Positions 18,501 to 27,019 of a DNA stretch of 64,000 nt are shown here, in pieces. Within the stretch, counting starts at the first letter, position 1; the number at the start of each line of letters is the position of its first letter. Source of the stretch: JAHRVQ01 sp047616645 (GTDB lineage: Bacteria > Pseudomonadota > Gammaproteobacteria > Pseudomonadales > Azotimanducaceae); the NCBI GenBank assembly GCA_047616645.1, contig JBLHIH010000001.1:31233-95232 (forward strand). The letters are read 5' to 3'. A model generated the notes under the pieces. The model ran no database searches and was not told the origin of the DNA. It saw only the letters and a list, made by a program, of their open reading frames with translations. A program made the translations under genes and the position numbers.

Positions 18501-18961
18501 GGTAGGGTAGAGGATTTACAGCCATGGTCATCGCCAGCGACGACCAAGACGCCGCCGTGTTTAGAGGTTCCTGCATGATTGGCATGCTTGAATACATCCC
18601 CCGAACGATCAACCCCAGGTCCTTTGCCGTACCACATTCCAAAAACACCATCATACTTGGCACCTTCGAATATATTGACTTGCTGAGATCCCCAAACAGA
18701 TGTTGCAGCTAAGTCTTCATTTACGCCGGGCTGAAAATAGATGTTATGTTCAGCGAGGTATTTTTGCGCCTGCCATAATGTTTTGTCTAGACCGCCAAGA
18801 GGTGAACCTCGATATCCTGAAATGAAACCGGCAGTATTTAGACCCTCAGCTTTATCCATTTCTTGTTGTAACATGGGTAATCTGGCAAGTGCTTGGCTAC
18901 CCGTGAGAAATACATGTCCTACTTTCTGGACATATTTATCTTCTAACTTGATTTTTGTCAT
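15539..18961 (-). CDS. Indolepyruvate ferredoxin oxidoreductase, fused alpha-beta type
   Basis: A single 1140-residue chain equivalent to IorA plus IorB. The N-terminal part has the pyruvate-oxidoreductase alpha region (FISGYRGSPLGGLD). A TPP-binding motif GGEGATWIGQ lies near residue 470, and a ferredoxin-like cluster region with CEGCGDC lies near residue 630. The C-terminal part is the gamma-type domain, with GVGGTGVTTLGAILG. It decarboxylates aryl (or branched) 2-oxo acids to acyl-CoA and reduces ferredoxin, in the cytoplasm. Fused forms of about 1150-1190 residues are common in aerobic proteobacteria. It is placed between a leucine-dehydrogenase-type gene and a TetR regulator, which fits amino-acid catabolism: the dehydrogenase would supply the 2-oxo acid. 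Confidence 0.9.
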   Translation of the reverse strand: MTKIKLEDKYVQKVGHVFLTGSQALARLPMLQQEMDKAEGLNTAGFISGYRGSPLGGLDKTLWQAQKYLAEHNIYFQPGVNEDLAATSVWGSQQVNIFEGAKYDGVFGMWYGKGPGVDRSGDVFKHANHAGTSKHGGVLVVAGDDHGCKSSTLPHQTEYAFVDAMIPVLNPSGVQEIIDLGLYGWALSRYSGCWVALKTIAETVDASFSTNIDTSRIQIAYPDSEAPDLHSRWPDKPLEQELRLHNEKLTAVLDFARLNKLNKITLDGPNSRIGLISCGKSYLDVLQALQDLGIDESLAQEVGLRLFKVGMSWPLEPEGIHEFAHGLDEVVVVEEKRGLIEDQLTSMLYNWNSEDRPTVVGKKDETGKWLLPATGELTPAVIARVIAGRLTQFFTSEKIEERLAFLTEKERFLNRPKDIVERIPHFCSGCPHNTSTVVPKGSRAMGGIGCHYMATWMDRETDTFTQMGGEGATWIGQAPFTETKHVFQNLGDGTYFHSGLLAIRAAIASKVNITYKILFNDAVAMTGGQAVDGQLTVELMSHQLDGEGIASIVVVSDDLDKYDETDFPSGTTFHHRDDLDAVQTEMRKRAGTSILIYHQTCAAEKRRLRKRGAMVDPDIRPFINEKVCEGCGDCGVASNCLSVSAVETEYGRKRKIEQSSCNKDMSCVKGFCPSFVSVKGGKIKTPVPQEFDFTILPEPKLPDVDIPYGIVLAGVGGTGVTTLGAILGMAAHIENKGASVLDMAGLAQKFGAVITHLQIARSPEDIYATRIAAGGARLVLGCDLVVASANDAMVKVNRDQAHAVVNDHRAMTADFTRDPDTKFPANSMKEIIQECTGKDNTFFINSSQAVEELLGASMASNIFLAGFAFQKGLIPISSNAIYEAIHLNGISIKENEKAFNLGRLRAHAPQLVQFKPEAKKVLSNLDEIIQDRSNYLSEYQNQDLAAKYQSTVEAFAEYNNPELTKALAVNYSKVLAYKDEYEVARLYSEPEFKQSLDQQFEGNYKLTFHLAPPVIAPIDKHSGLPRKITFGAWMLPAFNLLAKFKFLRGSSLDPFGYTEDRKIERQLILRYENIIRLCEKWVSKDNHHIALALLELPQKIRGYGYIKHENARLTQIEEEHLLTKLTSQPEPVKIMDPHAA

Positions 18962-19255
18962 CTGTTTGGCGCTCCCGAAGGAAGAATTATGCTTTGTTTA
19001 AGAGAAGCTAAGCTTGCTTATAGTAGCCAAAAAAGCGACATCAGTGAGCTGTAAAAAATTTCTGAGGAGGAGATTAGCGCGAGCGGAGTCGGGCAAAGTG
19101 ACGGGTATATACATCGTGTTTTCCTCGGGGCAGGATCACTGCACTGGAATTATAGTCTGTGCTAAGGGGTTACCTTGCACATATACTGGCTGATCTTTTT
19201 AGCTGGGTAAGCTATGAACAACCGGGCTGCTTTGAGCAGGGGCGAATATTAACAG
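18962..19255. other. Intergenic region without a recognisable gene
   Basis: About 290 bp between the tetR stop and the start of the indolepyruvate oxidoreductase gene. It should contain the promoter of the latter on the minus strand. I see no convincing coding frame, tRNA or terminator hairpin in it. Confidence 0.5.
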
Positions 19256-19948
19256 TTATGTTCTTGAGGTCAACTCCTGCTTATGAAATAGATTGGCGTC
19301 TATCTGCGTGCGCTTTCTCGGCACGGCAATAGGTGGTAGAGGTCTTTGAGTTAGTGACTTTGCAACTGGATCTGGTATCCCTAACATTCTGAGAATGTGA
19401 CGAGTTGTTTCTGCAATTGCATCTCGTGAAAGACGTTGCCTTCCTATCTCTCGGGTGATGTGGTTTAACATTCCTGTAATGAGCTGAGACGTGAATTCAA
19501 CATTTTCAACTTTGAACCTGCCAGTAGTTGCGCCTCTTTCAACGTCGCGTCGGCTCTGCTCATTTTCTTGCCTGAGTATATGCTCACCTTTAATGCCTGA
19601 GAACGCAATAAACTCATGCCATTCTTTGTTATCTTGCGCCTCTCTTAAGCAGTATTGGATTGTGACGGAGATGATTGTTGCTGGATCGACAAGAGGGGCT
19701 CTTATTTGATTGAGATCATCATGAAAATTTTCACGAAGCTCATCGAGTACTGCCTGATAAACATCATTTTTTGTTTCAAAGTAGTTGTAGAAAGTACCTA
19801 GGCCAAGCTTTGCACGATGCGTAATATCCTGGATTGTAGTTTTTTGGTGGGGTAGCTCAAATACGAGAGATTTTGCGGCTGATACGAGAGCAGCGCGAGT
19901 TGCCTGCCTTTTTAAATTCAGGCGACTGGGTTCATTCTTCATATGCAT
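19256..19948 (-). CDS. TetR/AcrR-family transcriptional regulator
   Basis: A 230-residue regulator. Residues ~15-60 form the helix-turn-helix: TRAALVSAAKSLVF, then TTIQDITHRAKLGLGTFYNYFETK, the classic TetR recognition helix ending GTFYNYF. The C-terminal ligand domain is helical, with no recognisable specificity. A perfect 17-bp inverted repeat ends 11 bp upstream of the start and is a likely autoregulatory operator. The gene points toward the indolepyruvate oxidoreductase and leucine-dehydrogenase-type genes on the same strand and may control them (inference). ATG 19942 is a second possible start. The C-terminus is basic and proline-rich (PLPPIAVPRKR), longer than in most relatives. Confidence 0.85.
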   Translation of the reverse strand: MHMKNEPSRLNLKRQATRAALVSAAKSLVFELPHQKTTIQDITHRAKLGLGTFYNYFETKNDVYQAVLDELRENFHDDLNQIRAPLVDPATIISVTIQYCLREAQDNKEWHEFIAFSGIKGEHILRQENEQSRRDVERGATTGRFKVENVEFTSQLITGMLNHITREIGRQRLSRDAIAETTRHILRMLGIPDPVAKSLTQRPLPPIAVPRKRTQIDANLFHKQELTSRT

Positions 19949-19958
19949 TGCTCAACTA

Positions 19959-19975
19959 AACGTTTCAAAAACGTT
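19959..19975. promoter_or_regulatory. Candidate TetR operator (17-bp inverted repeat)
   Basis: AACGTTT-CAA-AAACGTT is a perfect repeat with 7-bp arms and a 3-bp spacer. It lies directly upstream of the tetR start at 19948. Size and placement are typical of TetR autoregulation; binding is inferred. Confidence 0.7.
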
Positions 19976-20059
19976 CACACAGTAGTAAGGGAGTGCAAGA
20001 GTAACAACTTTTTCTTTTCCAAAACTGAAGATTTGATGGAAGATTCATTTTTTATATCC

Positions 20060-20076
20060 AGGTATCAAAAATACCT
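20060..20076. promoter_or_regulatory. Second 17-bp inverted repeat upstream of tetR
   Basis: AGGTAT-CAAAA-ATACCT has perfect 6-bp arms with a 5-bp spacer and lies 112 bp upstream of tetR, near the end of the next gene. Its sequence differs from the first operator, so it would be bound by something else, or it may act as a weak hairpin. Confidence 0.35.
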
Positions 20077-20154
20077 CGAAAATATCTAGAATAGGATACC
20101 TAAGTCGATTCAATACAATAAGATAAGAACTAATCGGAATCTACATTATGTTAT

Positions 20155-21477
20155 TCAGAAGCCGGTTTCTTCTTTAATTTCTTTTTTTCTTTGTTTACGT
20201 GCTACTGCAAGTTCCTTCTCTCTTTTCATGCTGGCTATTTTATCGAGCTTTTTCTGTTTGATGTCTGCTAAACGCTTAAGTCGAAGGGCTTCCGCTTCCT
20301 GCTTTGCTAACAGTCTCTTATTTTCACGTTTGTTGTAGAGTTTATTCTCTGCGCTATTAACAATACTTAGACTCAATTTGCCTGAGCGAATGAGTACGGA
20401 TATAGCAATGCCGCTAAAGGCTATAACAGAGTGATGCGTCGTTTTTTTGAGAAAACCGCCATAAGTCAACAAAAGTGCGTGATCAAGGATAGTTTTCAGG
20501 TGAGAAAGTTGAGATTTAGGCGCTTTTATTTCATAGCGCATGGTAATTGGCATCAGCTCTGGGCTAACCATTACGAGGTATTGACCATTAGTAAGCCCCT
20601 TCAGCGCATTTGCCCCAATGAGTGCTATATATTCGTCCGGTTTTGCCAGAAAACCTATTCGATTTTGAAAAGATAATCCAAAACTACCGCCACCGGTTTT
20701 TCTTGACGCTAAGAACTGGTCAGCGAGAAGGAATATCCTTCTTTCAGTATCGGTAATCAGCTCTCGAGAAGCACTTTGATATTTTTCAATAAGGTTAATT
20801 TCCCTGCGTTTAATATAGGCGCCAAGCGCTGCGATATTGTAATAGCGTAGTGATGCTCTATTTCGTTTAACTTCTATATACAGAGCATTATTCCCACGAA
20901 GGAAAGTTATTTGCGATGTGGTCTCTGTATTGGCTTCTCCGTATTTGCGTTTGAGAACAGGGATAATGTCCTTTATATTTAGTATACCCTCAGCTTGAAT
21001 TGACAAAGGTTTGCCGTCGAAATCTAATGTCACTGTATAAGTTATACCCTTAGAAGACATGAGAGAAGGAGTTGAAGGCGGTTTGATGTGAAAAGTTTCA
21101 AAATCCAAGGCAAGATCGCTCTCTTTATACTTTATTCCCCCTGGCAGTTTTTCTACTGGTCGCCATCCAAGCTCACTAATGATCAAGGAATTATCTAGGG
21201 TTTCAGTGAAACTGATTCCAAATGCACCTAATATTTCACCCTCACCTAATGGATATAATGAGCTATCTAAATAAGCAGAAGGAGGAATGGTTTTATTGGG
21301 CGTGTCTTCTTCTAGGTCTTCTGCGGGCGGTATTGTAGAAGGGGGCGAATTTTCCTTTGATTCGGGGCTGGGTTTTAGGCGTTGCATTCCAAGAGGCACT
21401 TCCTGCCACTGCTCAGCCTGTATGCTCAGAGTCAGTATTGTTAAGAGTAGAACGAGTAATAATTTAACGACTAGCAC
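20155..21477 (-). CDS. Secreted protein of unknown function with C-terminal basic coiled coil
   Basis: A 440-residue protein that I do not recognise. Residues 1-21 are a strong signal peptide (LLLVLLLTILTLSIQA), followed by a Pro/Ser/Glu-rich linker (residues ~30-70). A globular region of mixed strands runs to about residue 370. The last ~65 residues are a highly charged helix rich in K, R, E and A (LAKQEAEALRLKRLADIKQ and onward) and would form a coiled coil. No enzyme motif was found. Its start overlaps the 3' end of the small Cys-rich gene upstream by 7 bp, so the two are translated from one message. A periplasmic or envelope role is inferred from the signal peptide only. Confidence 0.6.
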   Translation of the reverse strand: MLVVKLLLVLLLTILTLSIQAEQWQEVPLGMQRLKPSPESKENSPPSTIPPAEDLEEDTPNKTIPPSAYLDSSLYPLGEGEILGAFGISFTETLDNSLIISELGWRPVEKLPGGIKYKESDLALDFETFHIKPPSTPSLMSSKGITYTVTLDFDGKPLSIQAEGILNIKDIIPVLKRKYGEANTETTSQITFLRGNNALYIEVKRNRASLRYYNIAALGAYIKRREINLIEKYQSASRELITDTERRIFLLADQFLASRKTGGGSFGLSFQNRIGFLAKPDEYIALIGANALKGLTNGQYLVMVSPELMPITMRYEIKAPKSQLSHLKTILDHALLLTYGGFLKKTTHHSVIAFSGIAISVLIRSGKLSLSIVNSAENKLYNKRENKRLLAKQEAEALRLKRLADIKQKKLDKIASMKREKELAVARKQRKKEIKEETGF

Positions 21478-21716
21478 ACAGGATAGCCTTTTGCTTTCGA
21501 CCTCTTCTTACACTCTCGGCTGATATTTGCACAAGAAATAGCGGCGCCAGGGGCTGGTTTGAATTTTTTCCCACTGCAGCGGTAAGCTCTATCAGCAAGT
21601 TTATAATTAGATAACAATGCAATGTCACCCGGATTACGTCCACAATAGGTCAGCGGTAATGACAGTATTATTATTACTAAAAAACGGCTAGATAATTGTT
21701 TTAAATAAGAATTCAT
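21471..21716 (-). CDS. Small secreted Cys-rich protein of unknown function
   Basis: An 81-residue product. The first ~24 residues are hydrophobic (FLVIIILSLPLTYC), suitable as a signal peptide or anchor. LTYC-GRN resembles a lipobox but has Tyr at position -1, which is atypical. The mature part carries four more Cys (positions ~47, 62, 69 and 81, the last residue) spaced as in a disulfide-bonded mini-domain. The stop overlaps the start of the 440-residue secreted protein, so the two probably form one unit. I know no family for it. Confidence 0.5.
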   Translation of the reverse strand: MNSYLKQLSSRFLVIIILSLPLTYCGRNPGDIALLSNYKLADRAYRCSGKKFKPAPGAAISCANISRECKKRSKAKGYPVC

Positions 21717-21802
21717 ACGTAAACAGATAATGTGTAATAAATTGAGTATAGTGTGTGGATTGGAAAGGTGAAAATAATAATAAATAAATAATAAAAGGTG
21801 CG

Positions 21803-24292
21803 ATGATGGAACATGATCTGGTTCAGATAGCTGAGTTGGTCACCGGTATTACGCTACTCATGTTAATTGCGGCGATTACGACTATGTTGAGTAAACATGT
21901 CAGTAAATTGCCGCTTACTATCGCTTTAGTGTTTGTGGGTGTAGGCGTGTCTTACGCCTCTCATAATATTGCAGCATTTCACTCCCTTGCAAATTTCACA
22001 CTCAGTCCAGAACTGGTTCTTTTTGTCTTCATACCAACACTTATTTTCGAGTCAGCTTTCAATCTCAATGCACGTCAGGTAGGCAGAAATATCTTACCTA
22101 TTCTTACGCTTGCGGTGCCCGGGTTACTCATTTCGACTGCTATCATTGGATCAATTTTCGCTTTCTTCTCTCCTTTTAGCTTGTTAGTTGCATTGTTATT
22201 AGGTGCGATATTGAGTGCTACGGATCCAGTGGCGGTTATTTCCATCTTTAAACAGCTTGGTGTACCGGATCGTTTAACTGTATTGGTTGAAGGGGAGAGT
22301 CTTCTTAATGATGCAACGTCTCTTGTACTCGCGACGCTACTGATTGGAATATTGTCAGCTGGGACTTTTTCTTCTGGGGTTATCGTTGATGGAATTGGAG
22401 AGTTTTTTGTTGTTTTCTTTGGCGGCGCTTTCGTTGGTTGGATATTGGCTGTCATCACTGGTCAGTTGCTCGGAAGCATTGAGTCAGATCCTGACATCGA
22501 AATAACGTTGTCTACCATTTTAGCTTATTTTTCTTTTATCATTGCCGAACATGTTTTCCATGTTAGTGGCATTATGGCCGTAGTGGCAGCTGGAATGGTT
22601 ATTGGTTCGTGGGGTAAATCAAAAATATCCCCATCTTCAGTTTCTTTTATGGAGCACTTTTGGGAGTACTTAGCTTATCTTGCAAATGTATTGATTTTTC
22701 TGATGGTGGGAATGCAGATAGAACTTGCGATTCTTTGGGAAAATATCGATCTTATCTTTTTGGTAGTTGGTGGAATGTTGATCTCTAGGGCAATTGTCGT
22801 CTTTGGTATCGTCCCCTTAGTTGGGAAAATACCAGGTACCGAGCCAATCGGATTGCCATATCAGATGGTCATGTATTGGGGTGGATTACGAGGGGCGATT
22901 GCATTGGCGATTGTGTTGGCAATGCCCCCATTTGAATACAAAGATACGCTTATTGCTGTTGTCATGGGTGCTGTGCTTTTTACATTAATTGTTCAAGGAC
23001 TCTCGATAGAATTCCTGGTTAAGAAGCTCGGTTTGGACAAATTGAGCGTCGCTGACAACCTCGCTCAGCTAGATGGCGATCGCAAGGCTAGAATTGAAGG
23101 TTTGTCACGTTTGGATACTTTGGTCAGCAGCGGTTTATTCTCTCAGCGTATTGCTGACAATATGAGGGAAAAAGGGCAGAGGCAAATTGAGGACATCGGT
23201 ACAGAAGTAAAACAGCTGCACCAAACTATGGATTCTGGTTCGATGACGAATACCTTAGCGCTTCGTTGCCTTGTTCGAGAAAAAGCGCGTTACTCTGAAT
23301 TGTTCTCTCAAGGCTTAATTAATGAGTGGGCCTATAGAGAACTGGATCACAATACCGATGTACAAATCGACGGCGTAAGATACAGCAACTTGCTTCCTGG
23401 TCTCAGTCTAAATGTATCTATCAGTAAGCGCTTCAGTCTTGTCCTTATGAGTATTCTCGATTATATTCCTGGGGCAGGTGGTGTCTTAGAAAACTTACGA
23501 ACACAATGGATAGTGCGAGATTATGGTGCTGCATGGGGTCGCTACCGCGCGAGTATGAGTGTTCTAGATGAAATACATAATATCGCTGGTGATGAAATTG
23601 ACAGTGATACAGAATCAAAAATAAAAACGGTCTACGAAGAAATTGCTGGCCATGCCAAGAGTATGATTGACGACTTTGGTGAACAATTTCCAGAATTTGT
23701 TGAGACAATGCAGGAGCAATTGGGTCAGAGGTTGATGCTTATTGCAGAGCGCGATTCTGTTAAACATAGCGCAGGCCTTGGATTGGTACCATCGAGTATC
23801 GCAGGTAAAATACTGAAGGATCAATCCGAGCGAATTCGTATGTTAGCCAAAGATAATATGACGGCATACTTTGAAATAAGTGTGGACGAACTGTTAAGTA
23901 AAGTCCCTTTATTTTCAGAGCTTGATGCCAGTCATTATCCATTGATTGCTAAGAACCTCAGAGCAAAAACCGTTGCAGCTGGAACGAACATCATTAAGCA
24001 GGGGCAATCAGGTGATTCCATGTTTCTTATTGCGCGAGGCATTGCAAATGTGACTGTTTCGGAAAACGGTGTCGAGAAGCAGGTTGCTAGTTTGTATGCA
24101 GGTGACTTTTTTGGAGAGTCCGCCTTGCTTCATCGGTCGCCAAGAAATGCAACGACAACTGCAGCAACGCCTTGTTCATGTTACGAGCTGAAAGGAGCTG
24201 ACCTTGATAAAATTTGTGAAGCCTATCCAGAGATTAGAAGGGGAGTAGAGTTGGTTGACGAAAAAAGAAAAATGGCTAACGCTTCTGAATAG
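21803..24292 (+). CDS. CPA1-type Na+/H+ antiporter with C-terminal cyclic-nucleotide-binding domain
   Basis: An 829-residue membrane protein. Residues ~1-410 hold about twelve membrane segments of the NhaP/CPA1 type, with GAILSATDPVAVISIFKQLG, VEGESLLNDATSLVLA (the ion-binding Asn-Asp) and YWGGLRGAIALAI. A long soluble linker (~420-690) follows. The end (about 695-820) is a CAP-like cyclic-nucleotide domain whose phosphate-binding cassette is intact: DFFGESALLHRSPRNATT, with the Arg that contacts the cyclic phosphate. It would expel Na+ or K+ in exchange for H+, gated by cAMP or cGMP (inference). The layout resembles plant SOS1. SD AAAAGG precedes the ATG. Confidence 0.9.
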   Translation: MMEHDLVQIAELVTGITLLMLIAAITTMLSKHVSKLPLTIALVFVGVGVSYASHNIAAFHSLANFTLSPELVLFVFIPTLIFESAFNLNARQVGRNILPILTLAVPGLLISTAIIGSIFAFFSPFSLLVALLLGAILSATDPVAVISIFKQLGVPDRLTVLVEGESLLNDATSLVLATLLIGILSAGTFSSGVIVDGIGEFFVVFFGGAFVGWILAVITGQLLGSIESDPDIEITLSTILAYFSFIIAEHVFHVSGIMAVVAAGMVIGSWGKSKISPSSVSFMEHFWEYLAYLANVLIFLMVGMQIELAILWENIDLIFLVVGGMLISRAIVVFGIVPLVGKIPGTEPIGLPYQMVMYWGGLRGAIALAIVLAMPPFEYKDTLIAVVMGAVLFTLIVQGLSIEFLVKKLGLDKLSVADNLAQLDGDRKARIEGLSRLDTLVSSGLFSQRIADNMREKGQRQIEDIGTEVKQLHQTMDSGSMTNTLALRCLVREKARYSELFSQGLINEWAYRELDHNTDVQIDGVRYSNLLPGLSLNVSISKRFSLVLMSILDYIPGAGGVLENLRTQWIVRDYGAAWGRYRASMSVLDEIHNIAGDEIDSDTESKIKTVYEEIAGHAKSMIDDFGEQFPEFVETMQEQLGQRLMLIAERDSVKHSAGLGLVPSSIAGKILKDQSERIRMLAKDNMTAYFEISVDELLSKVPLFSELDASHYPLIAKNLRAKTVAAGTNIIKQGQSGDSMFLIARGIANVTVSENGVEKQVASLYAGDFFGESALLHRSPRNATTTAATPCSCYELKGADLDKICEAYPEIRRGVELVDEKRKMANASE

Positions 24293-24329
24293 AACGCTGA
24301 AATTGTATTATATTTGATCAATTATTTCT

Positions 24330-24878
24330 TTACTTGGGGTCTCCGTTTGTGGAGGGTTCTTTGTTAGCTGAGGGTTCTTTACTTGCTGAAGGCTCCTTGT
24401 TAGCTGAAGGCTCTGTTCCAAAGTGCTCGTGCTGCCTTGGATTTTTCTCTGTATTTGGTGTGAATCCGCTTTGAAATGATGCTATGACACCATCTGTATG
24501 ATTTTTGATGGATCGAACTACGCCCCCTTTTTTGTATTCATTGATGAGCATATCTTCCACCTTGTTAATATATTCATTCGAAGAAATATTAGCGTCTGCA
24601 TGTTCCTTTGATTCAAATAGGTTGATCCACTGATCAGATTTGGAGCCGAATTTTAAAAGGTCTCTATAGTATTTGTCGGGTTCTTCAGGCCGAGTTATTA
24701 TCCCATATAGCGCAGCCCCGATTGATATGGGGCTCAGCAATACGTCTCGTAAGCCATCGAGCACAAGTTTAAGCTGAAAGCGGACAACATCGCGGATTAA
24801 CTGCCAATTGTTTGACTTTTTTCCTGCTTTATTTTTGGTATCTACAGCGTCGTTTTTTCCCTTACCGTGATCTATCAT
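24330..24878 (-). CDS. Hypothetical protein with C-terminal EPSANK repeats
   Basis: A 182-residue protein of unknown function. After a polar N-terminus, residues ~28-60 contain a helix (DVVRFQLKLVLDGLRDVLLSPISIGAALYGII) that could lie along or insert in the membrane. The C-terminal ~30 residues are repeats EPSANK/EPSASK/EPSANK/EPSTNG from an 18-bp tandem repeat and should be disordered. It converges on the antiporter gene. A Shine-Dalgarno-like AGGAGG lies 10-15 bases before ATG 24878. No enzyme motif is visible. Confidence 0.65.
   Translation of the reverse strand: MIDHGKGKNDAVDTKNKAGKKSNNWQLIRDVVRFQLKLVLDGLRDVLLSPISIGAALYGIITRPEEPDKYYRDLLKFGSKSDQWINLFESKEHADANISSNEYINKVEDMLINEYKKGGVVRSIKNHTDGVIASFQSGFTPNTEKNPRQHEHFGTEPSANKEPSASKEPSANKEPSTNGDPK
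24355..24408 (-). repeat. 18-bp tandem repeat, three copies
   Basis: Three in-frame units at 24355-24372, 24373-24390 and 24391-24408, the first reading GGTTCTTTGTTAGCTGAG on the plus strand. Units differ at one to four positions. They encode six-residue steps EPSANK or EPSASK at the protein's C-terminus; a degenerate fourth unit follows. Confidence 0.9.
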
Positions 24879-24982
24879 TTACCGTGTTTATCCTCCTGTC
24901 ATAATCTAAAAATATCACGCTTAACAAGTTTCGATTGTAAATCCTTGATCTACACTTAGTCCATAAGAGTTCGAGTTTATCT

Positions 24983-27016
24983 ATGTCAGCTGTTTTATCC
25001 TTGCCTCCAGGATTTGAGGTATATTTTAATTTTGAAAACCCGATCTTACGAGAGGAGGTTTCTAAACTGCCTTTTATGAGCCCTATTCTGTTACAAAAGG
25101 ATGTTGACATTCTGCTTGTTGATTCTCTGAAACTGGCCGAAGAAGTAAATTATTCCCACCTCGTTTTAATCGACACAAGTTTGCGCACCAAAATATGTCC
25201 CTGAAAAAACATTTCTGCATTCTGTTCACTTAGAAGATAAATGGGGACCTGAATTACTTGGACTTGTTTCAGCCATCGGTCAGGGCCATGGAGAAAGTAT
25301 ATTGAACGCGCAAGGCAGGCTTCTATCTTAGTTAGAGAGGGTTACTTGCAGTTTAGAGGAAACAATAATTTGGACTAATGAGAAATTTGAAATCATCAGT
25401 TTTACAGAGAATGCAGTGACTATGTTTAAGCAAGATATAAGTCAAATTCAGGGGAGCAAATTTCAAGAAATAGTGCAATCGGAAGAAGAAGATCTTTTTG
25501 CATTATTAACAAAAAGAGCGTGGGTAAACGCAAGTGAAAAGCTTGGTATATGTGGGACTTTAAAAAGTGGAGGTAAAATCTATCTCAATATTGGTATTAA
25601 GCGCATTGGCAAAAATAGATATCAACTTAACTTAGTGGACGTTTCTTCCCAAAAAGCTGCTGACAAACGTTTTATCAAATTAGCTAACTATGACCCCGTC
25701 ACGGGACTTGCAAATCGGGGCTTACTGTTAGAGTTTTTACAACGTACGATCAACAGGAGCAAACATGGTGGAAAGTTAGTAGCGCTTCTCTGCTTAATTT
25801 AAACCACTTTAATCGTATTGATGATAAGACAGGCGTACAGCTAAGCGATGAAGTATTGAAAGCCGCAGCGGAAAGACTACAGTTTTTAGTTCACGATAAT
25901 GACATGTTAGCAAGATGGGGTGGCGATGAGCTCGCACTTGTCATGGAAGATTTACAATATATCGACAGTGTTAGTCGTATCGCCGAAAAAATCGTTTCGA
26001 TCTATTCTAATCCATTTGTGATTGAGGGACATGAGTATTACGTTTCACCCAGTATAGGCATTGCTGTCTTTCCAGAGGCTGAAGATACGATAAACGGATT
26101 AATTCAAGCTGCAGATACAGCTATGTATGAAGCTAAAACTCAAGGAGGACGTAATACTTATCGATTCTATCAATCAAAATTGCAGGAAGACACGGAAGAA
26201 CGTGCATCCATAGAACGACAATTGAGCCGAGCGCTTGATCATAATGAACATGAACTGCACTGCCAGCCAAAGGTTTCTATCACAGGAGAAAGCGTTGTTG
26301 GTTTTGAAGCACTGTTAAGATGGAATCATCCTGATTGGCAAAATGTCAGCCCTGAAAAATACATAGCTGTTGCAGAGAATTCTGGTTTAATTAAGCCCAT
26401 AGGTGACTGGGTAATTCGCCAAGCTTGTATGCAAATGGGGATTTGGATTGACAAATATTCACAAATGCGTGATTGCAGTATTGCTGTTAACGTTTCACCA
26501 AAACAGTTTAATGATCCATATTTGCCAGGGCGGATCGCGGTGATACTCGCAGCATCAAATTTAGATGCGGCGAGATTAGAAATTGAAATCACAGAATCTG
26601 CGATAATGGATAACCCCGTTCAAACAATTGACATCCTTCAGAAAATTCATGAACTTGGAATTAAAATCACCATTGACGATTTTGGTACCGGTTATTCGTC
26701 GTTAAGTTACTTAAGCAAAATGCCCATTGATTGTTTCAAAATTGATAGGAGCTTTGTTCTTGATATTGGCTTAAACCATTCTACTGAATCAATTATTCAG
26801 GCCATCTTAGTGATGTCGTCAGAACTCGGCTTAACGAATGTTGCAGAGGGTATCGAAACTGTAGAACAGATGGGCTTTTTTAGAAAGACAAACTGTGATG
26901 TTCTTCAAGGTTATTTGTTTAGCAAAGCGAGGTCAGAGGAGGGCATCGATATGCTATTTTCTGGGGACTACCTGCCACTACACCAATCGCTGAGTAAGCT
27001 TGAGCTCGGTCGGTAA
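24983..27016 (+). pseudogene. GGDEF-EAL cyclic-di-GMP protein gene broken by at least four frameshifts
   Basis: The protein-like sequence alternates between two reading frames. It starts at ATG 24983 and runs to about 25180 (LVLIDTS). It moves +1 to about 25290 (VCAPKYVPEKTF), then back to about 25370 (IERARQASILVREGYLQF), then +1 again from about 25375 to 25790 (PAS-like region and GLANRG), and finally returns for the rest (LNLNHFNRIDD onward). The last part holds GGDEL, EALLRW, NVSPKQF and DDFGTGYSS, so both cyclase and phosphodiesterase motifs survive. The full protein would have a receiver-like N-terminus, PAS-like, GGDEF and EAL domains, about 680 residues. Near 25790 one missing T in CTCTG would restore the frame. 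Either a decayed gene or a cluster of sequence errors. Confidence 0.8.
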
Positions 27017-27019
27017 AGT

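Noticed and set aside
22075..22458. 127-codon minus-strand frame inside the antiporter
   Set aside because: Antisense to membrane segments with clear antiporter motifs; no independent support.
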